From assembly GCF_000621705.1 (NCBI RefSeq), contig NZ_JHXO01000006.1, forward strand, positions 372,001-436,000: a DNA stretch of 64,000 nt, read 5' to 3'. Below the pieces are notes generated by a model, which had not been told where the DNA came from, ran no database searches, and saw nothing but the letters and a program-made list of their open reading frames with translations. Origin of the DNA: Prolixibacter bellariivorans ATCC BAA-1284 (GTDB taxonomy: Bacteria > Bacteroidota > Bacteroidia > Bacteroidales > Prolixibacteraceae). Shown in pieces: positions 64,000-64,000 of the stretch; position 1 is the stretch's first letter, and the number at the start of each line of letters is the position of its first letter. A program made the position numbers and the translations under genes.

Positions 64000-64000
64000 C

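Overview
The window looks like chromosome from an anaerobic or microaerobic member of the Bacteroidota, probably Bacteroidales/Marinilabiliales. The signs are SusC/SusD pairs, promoters of the TTTG-N19-TAnnTTTG type, DUF3078 and DUF4434 proteins, an AGE epimerase, a ROK regulator, membrane pyrophosphatase and NAD-linked [FeFe] hydrogenases. This placement rests on gene content and motifs read by eye; no database search was possible. I see no tRNA, rRNA, CRISPR array or intact insertion sequence.

Layout. (1) 1-6.3 kb: the 3' part of a GH2 beta-galactosidase, an exported amidase, a Crp-type regulator with a perfect palindrome in its own promoter, a small cysteine-rich membrane protein and a cold-shock protein. 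(2) 6.4-20.5 kb, all on the minus strand: the hydrogenase region. One operon (20393 to 11935) starts with a putative sensory/regulatory set (two DRTGG proteins, two stand-alone ATPases, a HydS-like hydrogenase homologue, a PHP protein), then a [2Fe-2S] protein, and ends with HydB-, HydA- and HydC-type subunits. A second operon (11661 to 8161) encodes a leaner NuoE/NuoF/HydA trio. A HydG-like radical SAM protein follows. Two proteins depart from textbook motifs: the second HydA has Ser where an H-cluster [4Fe-4S] ligand Cys is expected, and HydG has Gly where its auxiliary-cluster motif expects Cys. FNR-like TGAT-N4-ATCA boxes lie upstream of hydG and of the large operon. HydE and HydF are not in the window.

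(3) 20.6-28.8 kb: a dihydroorotate-dehydrogenase-like flavoprotein, an ion-pumping pyrophosphatase, a MATE exporter, a small outer-membrane barrel, an overlapping phosphatase/fructosamine-kinase pair (probable protein deglycation) and a DMT permease. (4) 28.8-36.4 kb: a TetR-controlled ABC-2 efflux operon (TolC, HlyD, two ATPases, two permeases) with three matching operator palindromes, followed by a DUF3078 protein with a long unexplained N-terminal region.

(5) 38.6-61.5 kb: a polysaccharide utilisation locus. A leftward arm (AGE epimerase, DUF4434 protein, sugar porter) diverges from a ROK regulator. The rightward arm holds SusC, SusD, a double DUF1080 protein, a Tat-exported Gfo/Idh oxidoreductase, a TIM-barrel isomerase/epimerase, DUF4434, a beta-propeller lipoprotein, a GH27 alpha-galactosidase with NPCBM, a metallophosphoesterase, a glycerophosphodiesterase and an ADP-ribosylglycohydrolase-type lipoprotein. 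Together they suggest oxidative (3-keto) glycoside cleavage plus removal of alpha-galactose and phosphodiesters, so the substrate may be a phosphate-containing alpha-galactoside. A 178-bp inverted-repeat element sits between susD and the DUF1080 gene, and an AT-rich motif is shared by the susC and AGE promoter regions. (6) 61.8-64 kb: a UbiA-type prenyltransferase, an AHSA1/START-like protein, a GNAT acetyltransferase and the 3' part of a macro-domain protein.
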